Assembly: GCA_018873245.2 (NCBI GenBank)
Contig: JAEMBT020000006.1
Location: forward strand, 2,979,855 to 3,043,854
Direction of reading: 5' to 3'
Origin: Archegozetes longisetosus
Lineage: Eukaryota; Arthropoda; Arachnida; Sarcoptiformes; Trhypochthoniidae
DNA length: 64,000 bases
Part shown: piece after piece, positions 23,501 to 36,710 of the stretch
How positions within the stretch are numbered: position 1 is the first letter of the stretch
Layout: every line of letters begins with the position of its first letter
Notes under the pieces: generated by a model
The model's database searches: none
The model's input: only the letters and a program-made list of their open reading frames with translations
Told to the model about the DNA's origin: nothing
Program-made: the position numbers and the translations under genes

Positions 23501-26500
23501 CTTTCAATTCGTCGACCTTTTGTCTTGCATATGAATTTTTCGATCACTAGTTTAGTACTTTTCTATTGGTATCATATTTTTAACTCAATAATACTAGCAT
23601 AAAAACTGTATAATTACCCAAATAAGTCATTTGGTGAACATGTGGTAAACCACTTAACGCAGATAAAGCATAACCACCAGTAAAGACAGCGCCAGGGATT
23701 GCGTACAAATAGTTATATTCGGGCGGATCAGTTGGTCTTTTGAACATATCTAACATGCGTTTAGTGACCAGAAAACCACCCGCAATATTGATGGTCGATA
23801 TTGTCAATGCGGTTGCGCCCAAAGCCTGAGGTAAGTTAGTTGGAACTAACCCGCCACCCATTAAGAGAAGACCTCCGACTGCTGTTATGCCTGATATGGC
23901 ATTTGTCACTGACATAAGTGGCGAGTGAAGGGCTGGCGTAACCCCCCACACAGTGTGATAACCAACTATTCCAGAGAGACCAAGTGTTGTGGCCATTGTT
24001 GTGAAGGCAGAGTTTGGAGCCACTGAACCCAAACCGATAAGTGAACCTTTAATTGTATGTGAAAATAAATTAATAATCCAGATAAATAGTTTTAACATTG
24101 ATTGACTAAGCATTTAAATAAATTTGAGTATTTTCGTCAAAGCGAATGCAAAAGTTGTCAATATTGATACGATAATGTCAACTCAAACTTCTTTTAAACT
24201 TAAAACTTAGAAATTAGTTGAATTTTGTTACAACTTTCAAACATTTTTAGCCATTCAAATGAACCAAATTCTTTTTCGTTCCCAACTTAGTAGAACTTTT
24301 CAACTCATAAGTTATAAAAGTAACTCGTTGGTTGTATGGCAATTTTTCGTATAGATTTAACGAACAAATAGGATACGCAAAAATATGGATTGCTCTTAAA
24401 ACTGTACAGATAACACAGGTTGCTCGAATATATTATGTATTGGCTTAAGCCAGTTCAATTCGCAAGTCCCAATTCACCCATTGGAAATTAATTTGTTAGA
24501 AATACGAGACACGTACCCAATCCTGTGGTATAAAGCATGGCATCTTTTAGAGTAGCCCTGAAATAATCGGCTGGAAGTAACTCTTTTGGTGGCGCTTTCG
24601 CTAATTTTGTTTCTTTTGGAGCCTCGACTACAAGGGTTTCTTTTGGTGGTGGCGGAGGCCATAGTAGTTTCCCTTCATGTAAAATAATAGATCCGCGAAC
24701 GACTTCGTCGTCTAGATCTATCACGTAATTATTTTTATCTGACATCGATAGGAAAAATTTGCTGATATTATTTGCATAAAGCGTTGAGGACTGTGTTGGT
24801 AGTCTTGATGGAAGATCAGTGTATCCAATGTGTGTTACTCCTGAGTATGTGTAAACTTGTCCCGGTTTTGTGGTCTCTATATTTCCGCCTAAAACATTTA
24901 GTGGAGATAAAAAAATACAAATTGATTCAGTACGAGTGCAAATGAATTTTGAGAGTAGGGGCAAAGTTTTACAACTTAGTAACACAGTAGAGGAATATTT
25001 TAAGCAGATTCAAGTCTACTATCAAAATCTAACTTCAATTTTGTTTGGCCAATCGTTTTGAAAATTTCTGAAAAGATTAATTTGGTGTAATTCTTCGAAT
25101 AAATACTAACATTTTCAAATATTCTTGATTTTACTATTAGTGGAAACATGGCTAAAAATCTTTTGATACCTGCTTCAGCAGCCAGATCGACGACAACAGA
25201 TCCCGGTTTCATGCTCTCTATCATTTTTTTCGTAATCAGAATCGGAGCTTTTTTTCCTGGAATCAAAGCAGTCGTGATAACAATATCAACTTCTTCGCAC
25301 TGCTTAGCGAATAATTTCATTTCTGCTTCAATAAACTCCTTTGACATCTCTTTTGCATAACCACCAACACCTTCACCCGACTCTTTAAAATCCACTTCCA
25401 AGAACTCTGCTCCCAATGACTCGATTTGTTCTTTAACAGCAGCTCTTGTGTCGAATCCTCTGACAATTGCACCCATATTTCTAGCTGTTCCAATTGCTGC
25501 AAGTCCGGCAACTCCACCACCGATGACCAGAACTTTTGCTGGCGGAACTTTTCCAGCGGCAGTGATCTGACCCGTAAAAAAACGTCCGAAATGGTTGGCA
25601 GCTTCAATAACTGCTTTGTACCTGAAATTGATGTCGTTTAATAATTAATTATTTAGTTGAGTTAGAGTTTCCACGTATTCGATAATCATTACAATTGTTT
25701 TCAAGATAAACCAACCGAAAAAGTTCATTTTTACCAAAGATAATAAAGCACCAGATTTTATATCGAAATCAAGTTAGTCAAAACTTTTGGTATCATTCTT
25801 TTATGACAATTTCATTTTATTCACAGTTTAATAATTCTATTCAAGTTATGAGTCAAATATCAATCATATCTTTCAACTAAAATCTTGAAAAAATTGAACG
25901 AATAGCTTAATAATAGTTGAACATAACCAAGAATGCTTCAAAGGATAGTTAATGGGAGGCTAAGATATTTTTAAGTTATCAGATTAACTAACCTGATAAA
26001 GTATACAATATTGATAAAAATCTATCTAAAGTACGATAGACTCAGAACAACAAGAATAAATTGATCGAAAGACTAAATTTTTTCTCATTTTTCAGAGCAT
26101 GAAATGACATTCATATTAGAAAATAAAAGAATTTTAAAGTGTAAATACCCTGCAATGTTGGCCATAGAGCTCAAGGCATCAAAAACCTGAGCCCTCGATA
26201 TCCTGGGAACACAATCCATAGCGAAAACATTCAACTGTTTAGTCGCCAGTTGATCGATAAGATTCCGATTTTGAGCAGGATACATAAAACTAATTAAGGT
26301 CGAATTATTTCTGAATAGATTCAACTCTTCTTCAGTAGGTTGCCGGACTTTAAGAATAACATCAGAATTAAAGACTGCTTGTCGATCAACAATCTTAGCG
26401 CCAGCTGATTCATAATCAGAGTTCAAGAACTTTGCTTCAGATCCAGCGTTAGTCTCGATTTTCACTGCAATTCCCTTCTTGATGAACGTTGAGACTGCGA

Positions 26501-26738
26501 CAGGCGTTAAGGCGACTCTTCGTTCATTAGTCCAGATCTCTTTCGGTACACCTATTGTTAAGTTGTTGTATGGCACAGAACCTGGTTTGGCCACTGGTTC
26601 AGCTTTCGATGCATTTACAGGTTTCGATTCTTTATGAGACCAGCGATTGATTAGTAATAGATTTGATGTAGGAATTAGCTTTTGTTTGCATAGTTGTGGA
26701 CTTGTAGTCAATGAAGTTTTTAGTAGTAGGTACAACAT
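20537..26738 (-). CDS. NNT: NAD(P) transhydrogenase, mitochondrial
   Basis: Proton-pumping enzyme of the inner mitochondrial membrane; transfers hydride from NADH to NADP, supplying matrix NADPH. Eight coding exons join in phase: 26738-26149, 25621-25170, 24888-24517, 24046-23618, 23123-22724, 22312-21955, 21474-21004, 20689-20537; about 1074 residues (mammalian precursor 1086). The first 40 residues are basic and lack acids, a typical mitochondrial presequence. Domain [30 protein letters not shown], then DLAAEAGGNIETT. Domain II (about 420-880) is a run of membrane helices with SRLGNALGM. Domain [49 protein letters not shown] and [13 protein letters not shown], the NADP site. As in other animals, all three domains form one chain, whereas bacteria split them. 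No lesion seen. Confidence 0.97.
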
Positions 26739-28802
26739 TTTCGTCTCTTTTTAATTGATTGCAATTGAGCCACAAATTAATTGTCGTTTCATCTAATTTC
26801 TTCTTGACTATTATTTATTGTGCGCTTGTCTGAAAAATAATTTTAAAATTAGTAATGATTGTTGTTGATAAGCAAAATAACTTAAAGCTAACACGAATGT
26901 TGATCAAATATTTAGCTTAAGAAGTTAGTTTATTCATTAAGTTTTATACTACTCAAGTTAAACGTTCTGTAAACTGTTTGTCACGTCAGAACAAAACGTT
27001 TTTCTCATTTCAAATTTAAATATTAATGAGGTTAATATGAAAATTTGAAGTCTCATACAATAAACTATAACATAACGTGAAACAGCAGACAAACTATTTC
27101 TATTTGCTAAATAAAATTTGATATATTATAACCTGCAATTCGAACTTAGAGTAAATAAATAATTGAAATGCTCTATGAGAAATGCTGTTATAAAACAAAA
27201 CAGCTGTTATACAGTAGAAGACTAAATACAATTAAATCACATGCTATGAAAAGGCTAAAACAAAAGGATCTCAACTTAATTTATACAGAGTTAATGAAAA
27301 TTATATGAACAAGCAAGTCCTTATGAGAACTAATTGATTGTGAATGGACTTAGAATTATCAGCAATTCTAACGATTAAATAAAATAAATGTTGATAACTA
27401 CCATATAGTTGAAGATAAGCCGGTGTTCCACATGTTCACCAAATAGATTTGAAATGAATTATGAATGACTTGAACGCTTATGAATAGATAGTTTTCACTT
27501 GAATTTTTCTAAAACCTATTCTAATATTATTGAATCGAGTATTGAATTTGGGCAACAAAGTTAATTTCTTGTTCTGATCCGCATGCGCTCTTTTCTTAAC
27601 TCCTTTCATACAACTCTATACCGGTTTTTGGTTTGGGTTATAGTTCTGAAACAGTTGGCACCAAAACTACTTCCATCTATGAGCGAAGTTATCACTAAAT
27701 ATTAATGTTAAATTGTTTTAACGACAGTGAACAATGTCACATTTAATTAAAATCTATTTAGGATTGTATAGAGGGTTATCCTTTTGTTATCTCTTCAGTT
27801 CTTCATGGATTATAATTAAGTGTATAATGACATTGGTGGAATTATTGCTTTGATATTTCTTTCCTTTAATTAACTTTGTTAAACTTTCACTTCAGACTGA
27901 AGTTTAAAATAAAGCTATTTTAATCAAATTTAATCAATAGGAAAATGATTCCAAATTTTTCTTCAGATAAAAATCCGCACTAAAGAGATTTGATTGACTT
28001 TAACTAATGGATTCTAATCTTTCTCTGACTTAATGCATCAAAAATTTATTAATATTGACATATGAGGTGCAAAATAGAACAATACTTTTCCGGAATAGAT
28101 GAATAAATTTATTAAAAGTGCAATTATTTCATAGCAACGCTCTGATATGTGCCAACATGTTTACTAGTCTTACTTTATTAAAAGCTCAACTCAATAGTTG
28201 CCAAATATTTTCAGATTATTTTTGAGTCACTTTTTCCAATTTGACGTTTCATAACGAGTGATCTGGCATTAAATCAAGCATTTTTCGAGTGTAAAGCGTA
28301 CGTAGATTTAATTTTTCAAGCCTGTAGTTATTCAATAGCTTTATTTGAGTTTGACGTCAATTTCACCCTAGTCCTGATAACTTAGCTTTTTTAAAAATAA
28401 AACTCTCAAAACATTATTCAGTTTACAAAATAAAGTTCTGTTATTATTTACTTTTATTTGTGAGCTTATCTTTCGAAATAGCTTAAGGAATACGTTTGAA
28501 AGCACATCAATTTTTGACTAATTCTTTGATTATCTGTCAAAATTCAGGGAATGTGGATTGTCATTAATAATTCAACTGAAATTTTAAGTAGAGATTCAGG
28601 AATAAAAAATTGAGGGTGTTTTTAGAAGATTATTTAATTTTCCGACAAACACATAAATATTTCGAAAAGCTGTAACTACATTCTGGAAGTACATACATTC
28701 AGGTCATTTATATTTCGTAATTGATATATTGAAAATAATAAATTTGAATATATTTTGATAATTATTTATGGTAAAAATCATAATTTTAGTTTGAATATCA
28801 AG
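26739..28802. other. Intergenic between the transhydrogenase and the UGT
   Basis: AT-rich. The right part is downstream of the UGT; the left part should hold the transhydrogenase promoter and 5' untranslated region. No gene recognised. Confidence 0.5.
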
Positions 28803-30502
28803 CTATTTGACTAAATTTTCAATCGTTTCGGAAGCCTTAATTGTGCTCTGAGATTGTTGTATTCTATCAGATATTTGCTTTAGTCTTTCAGCTAACACTT
28901 CATCACTCAATAGTTTTTCAACACTATTAAGTAATTCTTCTTCCGAACAGTGATAGGGATCGAGTCTAATGCCTAATCCCTTCTCTTCAATTCTTTGTGC
29001 ATTATCTGATTGGTCATCAAACAGTGGTAAAACAATCATAGGTTTACCAAAGTAAAAAGATTCACAGAACGTGTTGTTGCCACCGTGAGTTATAACTAGG
29101 TCAACTAGAGATAAAACTTTTGTTTGTGGAACCATTTGTTGTCCCCACATATTATCTGCCAATTCATACTTGTCATGAAGAGGTCCTTTTGATACAATGA
29201 ATCTGTTTTTAGATTTCGATAATATACTAACCAAACGTTTCATAAGAACCAAATCTGCTGAACCCATAGAACCCATTGACACATAAATGAGTTTTCCGTC
29301 TCCCTTTTTGAGTTTATCAGGGACTTCAAAACTTTCTGCTTCTGTTCTAATGAATGAATCGAATTGATGCCACTTTTCTGGTAGAGGTCTTATATCTGTG
29401 TAATCCAGTTCTTGAGGGTAAGCATAAATGTTGAGGAAAGGTGACTGATGTATAAATTTTAAATATGGAAGTGGTGGAAGTCCTTTGTCTATCATTATTT
29501 TATTGAACTTATTCCAAACTTTTTCATTCACTTCTTTGCAAACAGCTTTGAATTGATCCCAATCTTTTTTATCTCCATTTGTCGGCAAACCTTAGAATAA
29601 TATAAAAGTAACATATTTGTTCAAAATTGTTATAGGATTGAGAATTAATTTTTTATCATTCCGAATTTGAATTGTTTTCGATTAATTAATGAAGTTTTTT
29701 TGAGTGTATAATTTTTAAAATATTCCCAATTTAAATCAAAAGTATTTCAATTAATTCTCATTCTATAAGTGAAAGATGTGGCATAAATATGATGAAAATT
29801 ATTAAACACCAAATGTATAATCATTTTTAAGAAGAATTAAGATTATGGATAGCAAGAAGTCTAATCAATAGAAAATATAAGTCTCTAACTGAGAAAAAAT
29901 ACCGATCACCTATATCAACTTTCAGCTTTCTTAAACAATCAATTTACTATATATTTAATAAGTATTTGAGAAAATATACACTTTGCTAAAAATTTAATTT
30001 CCAAACCTGAATAACACGGAGGAGTCCGTTCATCGGTGATACCAACCAATGGATTAGCACTTACTAATGAAACCCATGGAATACCAGACTTGAGAATAGA
30101 TGGTGTACTCGCATAATTATCAACTAATATAACATCAGGCTTAATGCGTTCAATAATTTCTTTAATTTTACAATCATTATCTAAAGCCTGGTTTAACATA
30201 ATTACTCTTGATTCAGTACCAAATCCCTTGATTTTTTCAATAGGAGGGAGTTGGAATATTTTTTCAACTTTTTTTACGAAATTAACCCAAAATTCTCCTG
30301 GATTTTCATCCTCTTTATGACTTGGATCTGACAGAAGTTCTTCTTCAAATCCATATTTTAATAGTTTTCTACTCCATGACTGATCAATTGCAAACACAAT
30401 TCTGTGTCCACGATCTCGAAGCGCTTCTGCAACACCTGTGCAGGCATTTACATGTCCAAAGCAGTCAAGAGGAGCAAAAAGTATGGTCAATTTTCTAGAC
30501 AT
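28803..30502 (-). CDS. Bacterial-type UDP-glycosyltransferase (GT family 1)
   Basis: Transfers sugar from a UDP-sugar to small lipophilic molecules, so a detoxification role is likely; the acceptor is unknown. Two exons, 30502-30007 and 29590-28803, join in phase 1 to give 427 residues. The N-terminus LTILFAPLDCFGHVNACTG is the start of the acceptor domain, close to bacterial macrolide glycosyltransferases (FxxxxxxGHxxP/A). The sugar-nucleotide signature follows near the end: PQTKVLSLVDLVITHGGNNT, then ESFYFGKPMIVLPLFDDQ and DNAQRIEEKGLG. There is no signal peptide and no C-terminal membrane helix, which metazoan ER UGTs have, so it should be cytosolic. This is the pattern of spider-mite UGTs, thought to descend from a bacterial gene. 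It carries an intron and AT-rich codons like its neighbours, so any transfer is old. Confidence 0.92.
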
Positions 30503-33229
30503 TATTGTTGATTTCTTCTTTTAAAATAAAAATTCTTCAAGACTGTACCAAATAATTTTTCGAATCTGCAACTTAATGAAAGAATGACTTGAAAAATAAC
30601 GATATATTATGAAAGGAAATGTCAATTATGTGAATTCAAGGTTACAATTGAATAAATAAGCACAGCACCATTTAAATGTGTGCGCCAATGAAAACGTTTA
30701 ATTTAGGTCAGATAGATTATACTTTTACATTTTGACCTTATCAATTGAAGATTAGATATTTGCTGAAGTGTCTGCAACAACATTTGAATCATTTAATGTT
30801 TTCTGTACGCTTTTGAAAATTTTATACATCAAAAGGGCTTAAGCCTTATTGAATTCCTCAAGAGAAGTTTCATACTCGTTGCATTTATGAGATTAAAGGT
30901 TCTTCCCTGATATCTTATTATAAACTCTAATAATTTTGGCGATAAAACTTTTGACAAGAATTTTGATAGTAAACAAACCTATGACTGCATCGATTAGTAT
31001 TTCAGTAAAATTTCAATTTTTTAATAAGCCCTTTCGTGGTCTAAATTTCTCAAAAGCGTCTTCCAGTAAATGCTTCAATTGCTCTACAGATTATTTACTA
31101 GAAAAGATACGTTTTCATTGTATTGTTCAAGATTGAAATAAGCTTGAGGGAATCAAACATTTTTCAGTTTGAGATTTAAGTTCAGAATTTTTGACTCACT
31201 AGTAAAATCTAAAGAAATCATGATAACTTTTGATGACGTTCAAAAAATTTATTCGTAACAAATTTAAAATATTTTTTTAAAACTTCAGCTATGAGCCCAC
31301 CATATATCCTGAAATGAAAACATGATTATAAGTTGTGTTGACATATTTAGATCAGTCAGTTTTAACAAATTAAGCTTTAAATTTTGAAATAACTTTGCAA
31401 AACAATCTCATAGAAACGTCAATAGCTTTTAAACACTATTTAAGTTAAAGAATAAAAATGTTAACTAAAAATATTTTACTTAAACTAAACTTTGTCTTGT
31501 ATAAAATCAAAGTCCAACCTTAGTCTTCGAATTTCCTTTCAAATTGAAGGATATTGAAACATATCCTTTTATTATTAAGATAAGCTATAAAACTTATTTA
31601 GATTATTTAAGGTATAACTTTGATATAGCCAGAAAATCTCACTAATTCATTGAGATACATTATAGAGCGCCAATTATATGTAATAAGATTAGTGGATAGG
31701 AATAGCTGAGTTACATGATATTCTCTATCAAATTTTCAAACTTTTCCCTCAGACACTGAATGATTTTTCTATACTATTTAGCTTACGAACAAAATTTGAC
31801 AGATAAAATACAAGCATACATAACAAAACATCTATCATATCATCTGCTCCAGCAACAATCTTTATAAAATCTCGTACTAGACACACAACCAATAGCAAGG
31901 AATTGGGAAATGAATTTAGGCTAGTTATAAAAAATTGAATGAAATTGTTTTTTAACCTATAAATTATTGAGACATAATTTAAAACTATAACCTGTCTATC
32001 TTGATTATCTTAACTTACCAGTGAAAGAAAGTTCACTCGCATTAGAACAGTCTTTATTGTGAGCCAGCTTTAAATATTACAATGATTCAAAAATATTGCA
32101 TCGTTGAAAACAAACTCACTGATAAAATTTCATTGAGTTCGCCTTTCACGTTAAAGTATTCAAATCAATATTTCTAAAAATTTTTAAATTTAATAATTTA
32201 TCATTTTCTCTCCATTTTTGCAATATAAATTCCTTAGACTCATCTCATGAGTAAATATTCATATGAAGAACTCTCCAAAGAAACAGTTTTTAGTAGGTTA
32301 TAAGGTTTTTTCATATTCTTATTTTAAAAATGGTTTGAGCCTTATATAATAATCTGTCAATATCTCAATGTGCTGTACAGCCCAATGGCAAAGTTAATTA
32401 TCTTTTAGTTTAGTAGTTATTCCCATAGTAATCAATGTATTGAATTTCAAGTTTAGGGCGTCATAAAACTGTTGACTGCCACTACTTAACATTGGGCCTA
32501 TGAGAATGTTTTAGTTTACATGTATTTTATGCCTCAAAGAGTCTAATAAAATGTGTTACATCACTTCAACTAAGCTAAATCAAATATTAATAGATAATAT
32601 TTGAATCAATTTCCGGAGAAGAAGCTTGTGATTTAAATGATGAGAACCGTAAAGCTTTAACTCACAGATCATAAACACTACTGCTTTGTATGCGATATAA
32701 AGAAATAAATAGTTTTTTATAATAATTAATTAATTTTTAAAAATGAATACAAGTTTTACAAATAAATTCAAAATCATCAAAATTTAATATTGTTTGCCTA
32801 TTCGAGTACTTAAAACCAGAAAATAGAAATTTATAATTTCAATATTTTTAAAAATTTGAAGAGTTTTTCATCAAATATTTTTAATTTATTTGCATTTGCT
32901 TAAACAACCAATAAATATGCAGTAGTTTTGATTTAAGTCTTTGTTTCTTTACTTTTATTGCATTGAAATATCTCATGAATCATAAGCTTTTCTCTGAAGA
33001 TTAACACATTTAGAATGTACTATGGCATTTCTAATTAATAATTTCAATGATAATAACTTAAACAAATTTTCTTGAGTTAACCTAATACTTTTACAGCGTT
33101 TATCCCAGTTGAATGCATTCGTTCGCTCACCACTTTTTGGAGGACTCTATATATACAAAATAAAACCCAACTTATATAAAATTATATTGATATTTCTTAC
33201 TCAGCTTAACATTTACGAAAAATTGGACA
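30503..33229. other. Intergenic, no gene recognised
   Basis: 2.7 kb of AT-rich sequence. An ATG-less open frame at 30936-31136 has no recognisable features. The UGT promoter lies at the left end. Confidence 0.5.
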
Positions 33230-33330
33230 CAATTATACGGACAAGACGTCCAGGAATAAGATATTTCGGGGATAGTCCAGGACGGTGTAAGACCTGGACA
33301 ATAGAATGTCCAGGAATTAACTTTTCTGAT
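33230..33330. repeat. Second copy of the GTCCAGG/GTACAGG repeat
   Basis: Contains ACGTCCAGGAATAAG, ATAGTCCAGGACGGTGTAAG, ACCTGGACA and TGTCCAGGAATTA, in the same order as the copy at 5495-5568, where A replaces one C in the motif (GTACAGG). It lies about 150 bases upstream of a hAT transposase fragment and may be part of that element. Confidence 0.5.
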
Positions 33331-33476
33331 AAAATATTGTAGAAAAATTATATAAATCATTGAATATATGAGCTGTATATTATTTTAGCGAAAAAAGATC
33401 TCGTAATATAAGTACAATAATCGATAAATATTTATAGACATCTGATCATTAATAGAGACTAAGATAATAGAGGGCA

Positions 33477-33680
33477 GTGATGGCTATTCCGGCTGGCAAC
33501 GAATTTGTCGAAAGAGTGTTCAGTTTAATGAAAAAGGTTTGGAGAGACAGTAGGAGTCATATGAATATTGGTTTAATTAAATCTGAAATCTGTATTAAAT
33601 CTAACTTTTCTATAGATTGTATTGAATTTATAGATGCGCGAGTGAACCGCTCAGTGGTTTGGGTCGGACCTATTGCTTAG
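33477..33680 (+). pseudogene. hAT transposase, C-terminal dimerisation fragment
   Basis: The frame reads AIPAGNEFVERVFSLMKKVW and continues with SHMNIGLIKSEICIKSNFS, the end of the hATC dimerisation domain (typical core IPxSNxxVERVFSxM, then LxxELxIKxN). Only about the last 50 residues are present; a stop lies just upstream (33468-33470), and no catalytic DDE part is found within reach. The reading frame then runs into the inverted repeat of the neighbouring element. It is a dead relic. Confidence 0.8.
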
Positions 33681-34091
33681 AACCGCGGGTTACCCGCAAA
33701 GAACCGCATATTTATATGATTTAGAACAAGAGTTTTAAAAAACGAAAATATATCAAAATGTATGACTCATTGAATGAATAGATTTCTGATTATGTTAGTA
33801 TCATATTACAGAATGCATTACTTTAGGTTCAACTGTTACTTACAGTACTTTACATTTCAAATCATTTTCTAAAATGTATGGAAACCTCAAAAATAATTAG
33901 AAATAAAGTGTAATTAAGATAAATAAATAATTGAAAGCAATTTTATTCATTAAAGCTATTAATAATTTCAATATGAATTAACGTTTTATAAGTTGTGCTA
34001 AAGTTTCAATATTATATAATTGTAGTGGTTCGGCCCGCTGGTAACCGCGGTTCGGGTCTGGTCGCGTGAATCCACGACCCGCGCACCTATA
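33631..34091. mobile_element. About 460-bp terminal-inverted-repeat element (hAT-type MITE?)
   Basis: The left segment 33631-33706 (TAGATGCGCGAG, then AGAACCGCGGGTTACCCGC) is an imperfect reverse complement of 34023-34090 (GGTAACCGCGGTT, then GACCCGCGCACCTA). These GC-rich blocks stand out in an AT-rich region. Ends reading TAG...CTA fit hAT-type MITEs, but I could not find a clean 8-base target duplication. The centre is AT-rich and codes for nothing. It abuts, or has inserted at, the end of the hAT fragment. Confidence 0.55.
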
Positions 34092-36710
34092 ATTGAATTC
34101 AAATCTTATATTAAAGATAATAAAAATGTTTAAAAAGCAGTTAGATGTAATGATAAGTACAAATAAATAAAATTTGTTAAAAAAATTGTCCAGATTTCTT
34201 AGTTTACCGCCTGGCCAGTCTAGACACAATGATAAACCAATTATATACGACTAGATCAAACCTAGTTCACGAGTTACAGCTTCTGATAAAGATGCTATTA
34301 ACAGATAGCTTTACAAAAATATGCTTTGACTCTAATTAACAGTATCAAGAGTCAATTACCAACTGTCTGCAGATCTTTCAACAATATCTAAAGCAAGTAC
34401 TTGAAAATAATGTATTAGAAACGATCATAATAATAACCGGCTTTTTCTTAATTTGAAATATCAATATTATAAAGACTCTTTTCGAAGTTGTGCATAAATA
34501 GCTATTCGATATATCTGAAGGTGAAATCATAACTTCATCTACCATTTTCCACGAAATGAATCTATCATGATTAAAGCTTTCTATTTAATTGATTCTATTG
34601 ATACTCAATTAATTGATATGCCTTTCTGTTTTCGTTGTTGAAAGTTATTTTGAATTCCTAAGATGGAATATGTAGAATTATTCGGTGAAATTCTCCATCA
34701 TCTGATGATCCGTAAGGTACAATAGTCTTCGAGTAGGTTGAAAATTCAATAAGAAACCTACAATTGAAAAGGGAACTTTGCTGATTATTTAAATAGTATT
34801 TTACATCCTTGATATTCTCAGGTAAAATAAAATGTTACTCTACTTCAATATCAAAGCTATTCACTAAATGAACAAATTTACAAAAATTTAGCAATAAAGA
34901 TAAATATCTTTGCACAATACTTGGAATAAACTTTCAAATTTGTTTAGTTGCTTTGAGAATTTCAAGACTTCAGAATCGATACTTTATTTAGATGAATCAC
35001 TTGTCAATTTCTTTTGTTTTTATAGATAAATAGAATATCAAATTAAATCATATTCAAAAATTGCAGCTCAGTCAAAACGAAAGATTTAAAAATTGACCAA
35101 ATCAATTCTTTTTCAAGCATCATCATATCACTTAAATTTTGTGATACTATGATATTTTTACTAAGAAAAATTGATTATATAAAGAATTATGAACCTCGAT
35201 TTAGAAATAAGGCTATCAATCTGTATAGCGTTCTTTCTTGTACAAATTCTGATCAAAATTTATTCTAATGGGTTAATTTTAATCTCACACGTCAATAGAT
35301 TTAATACAAAATAGTCTAACAAGAGAATACTCTTTGAAATCGATCAATAAATTTAACTTTTACATCATGTGCTTGTGATATGATAGCAAAAAGTTAAGTT
35401 AAAACATCTGAAGGCTAATAACTGTTAAGTTCGTTTAAAAACGATAAGCCTCAGGCCTAAAGGCCATATTTATCCAACCTTAGTTGTCCTTATAAGCATG
35501 ACATCACATTTTTAACTATTTTTATTATGAAATCTTGAATGATAGTCTAGTGATGCAATGAATTAAGTAGTTGTTTATTCAGGAAGAAATTTAACAAAAT
35601 CAAACGAAAGTAAATACTTTTAACCAATTGGAATATAAAATAGAGTCAAATTTTCATATAGTATTTTTTCAATCACAACCAAATAATCTTTTATTTACAT
35701 TAATTCACACATTAAATTTTGATTCAAAGTTTTTGTTATGAAGGTATAATCATCTATTTAATATTCTATCATCCTCTGAAGGATATGAGCATAACTTGCA
35801 GTTTCTGGTGATTCTCGATGTTTTTTTATGCAATTTAATATTATCGATGAGTAAAAATAAAATTAAACTTGAATTAATTTTACTTCAAATTTTGAAACTA
35901 TCATGATGTTTCGTTAGCTCTTCAATTTTATTTTTAGAACAATTGAATACTATTGACTTCTGGAGGTCGTTAATTTGTTAGACTTATATTCAAAGCATAC
36001 AGCTGCTTCCGATTATTTAATCAAAGTCTATACGTACTAACCCTAAGATCTGAACGTAGATAAACTTGTACCTCATGTAGATTTTGGAATAGGCGTAACT
36101 TATAGGATAATGAATCAAATGTATGAATAAATCATGGCAGATGGTAAATTTAGTGAAAGCTCAAATAATTTCAAATTAATGTGATCAAAACTAAATTTTT
36201 CACCACTTGTGAGAAGAAATAAATATTGACCAAAATGCAGAACCTTATATACATTTTTCTGAAATATACCTATTGTGTGAAAAGTTCCAGTGTATTGATG
36301 CGACCCTAATACAACTAGTATAATAAAATTATGTCACTACAAACCTAAACCTTGAAGGCATCAAAATTTCTTCTAACAAATTTCTCTCCCCGCTATCCAT
36401 AATTTCCTTGTCAAACAACTTTTACTATTACGTATGTAAGAAGTTTTGCTGAACAAAATTTCTACTTTCACTGCAAACCGAGTTTTATAGTTAAAGCGCA
36501 ATGTTAACTAAACTTTCATGTTGAGAACTGTTATGTCTCTTACTTTTTGTGCATCGATATCAAAATCAAATGATCAATAGAAACATGAATACCTAATTAA
36601 ATATAAATTAACAAAATTACTTCCTTATCATTGATTTTGTGTTTCATTTATTATAATGTTTCCACTTTTATTAATTCGAAGGTTTCACAAAAGATTTTAT
36701 TGAGTTCAAA
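34092..36710. other. Intergenic, no gene recognised
   Basis: 2.6 kb of AT-rich sequence ahead of the DB-module gene; its promoter should lie at the right end. Confidence 0.5.

Noticed and set aside
25317-25607. 96-codon minus-strand frame
   Set aside because: Out-of-frame overlap with transhydrogenase exon 2, which encodes [11 protein letters not shown] in the true frame.
30936-31136. 66-codon open frame, plus strand
   Set aside because: No ATG, no recognisable feature, composition as expected by chance.
33109-33360. Open frames on both strands over the GTCCAGG repeat
   Set aside because: They follow from the repeated motif array; neither resembles a protein family.
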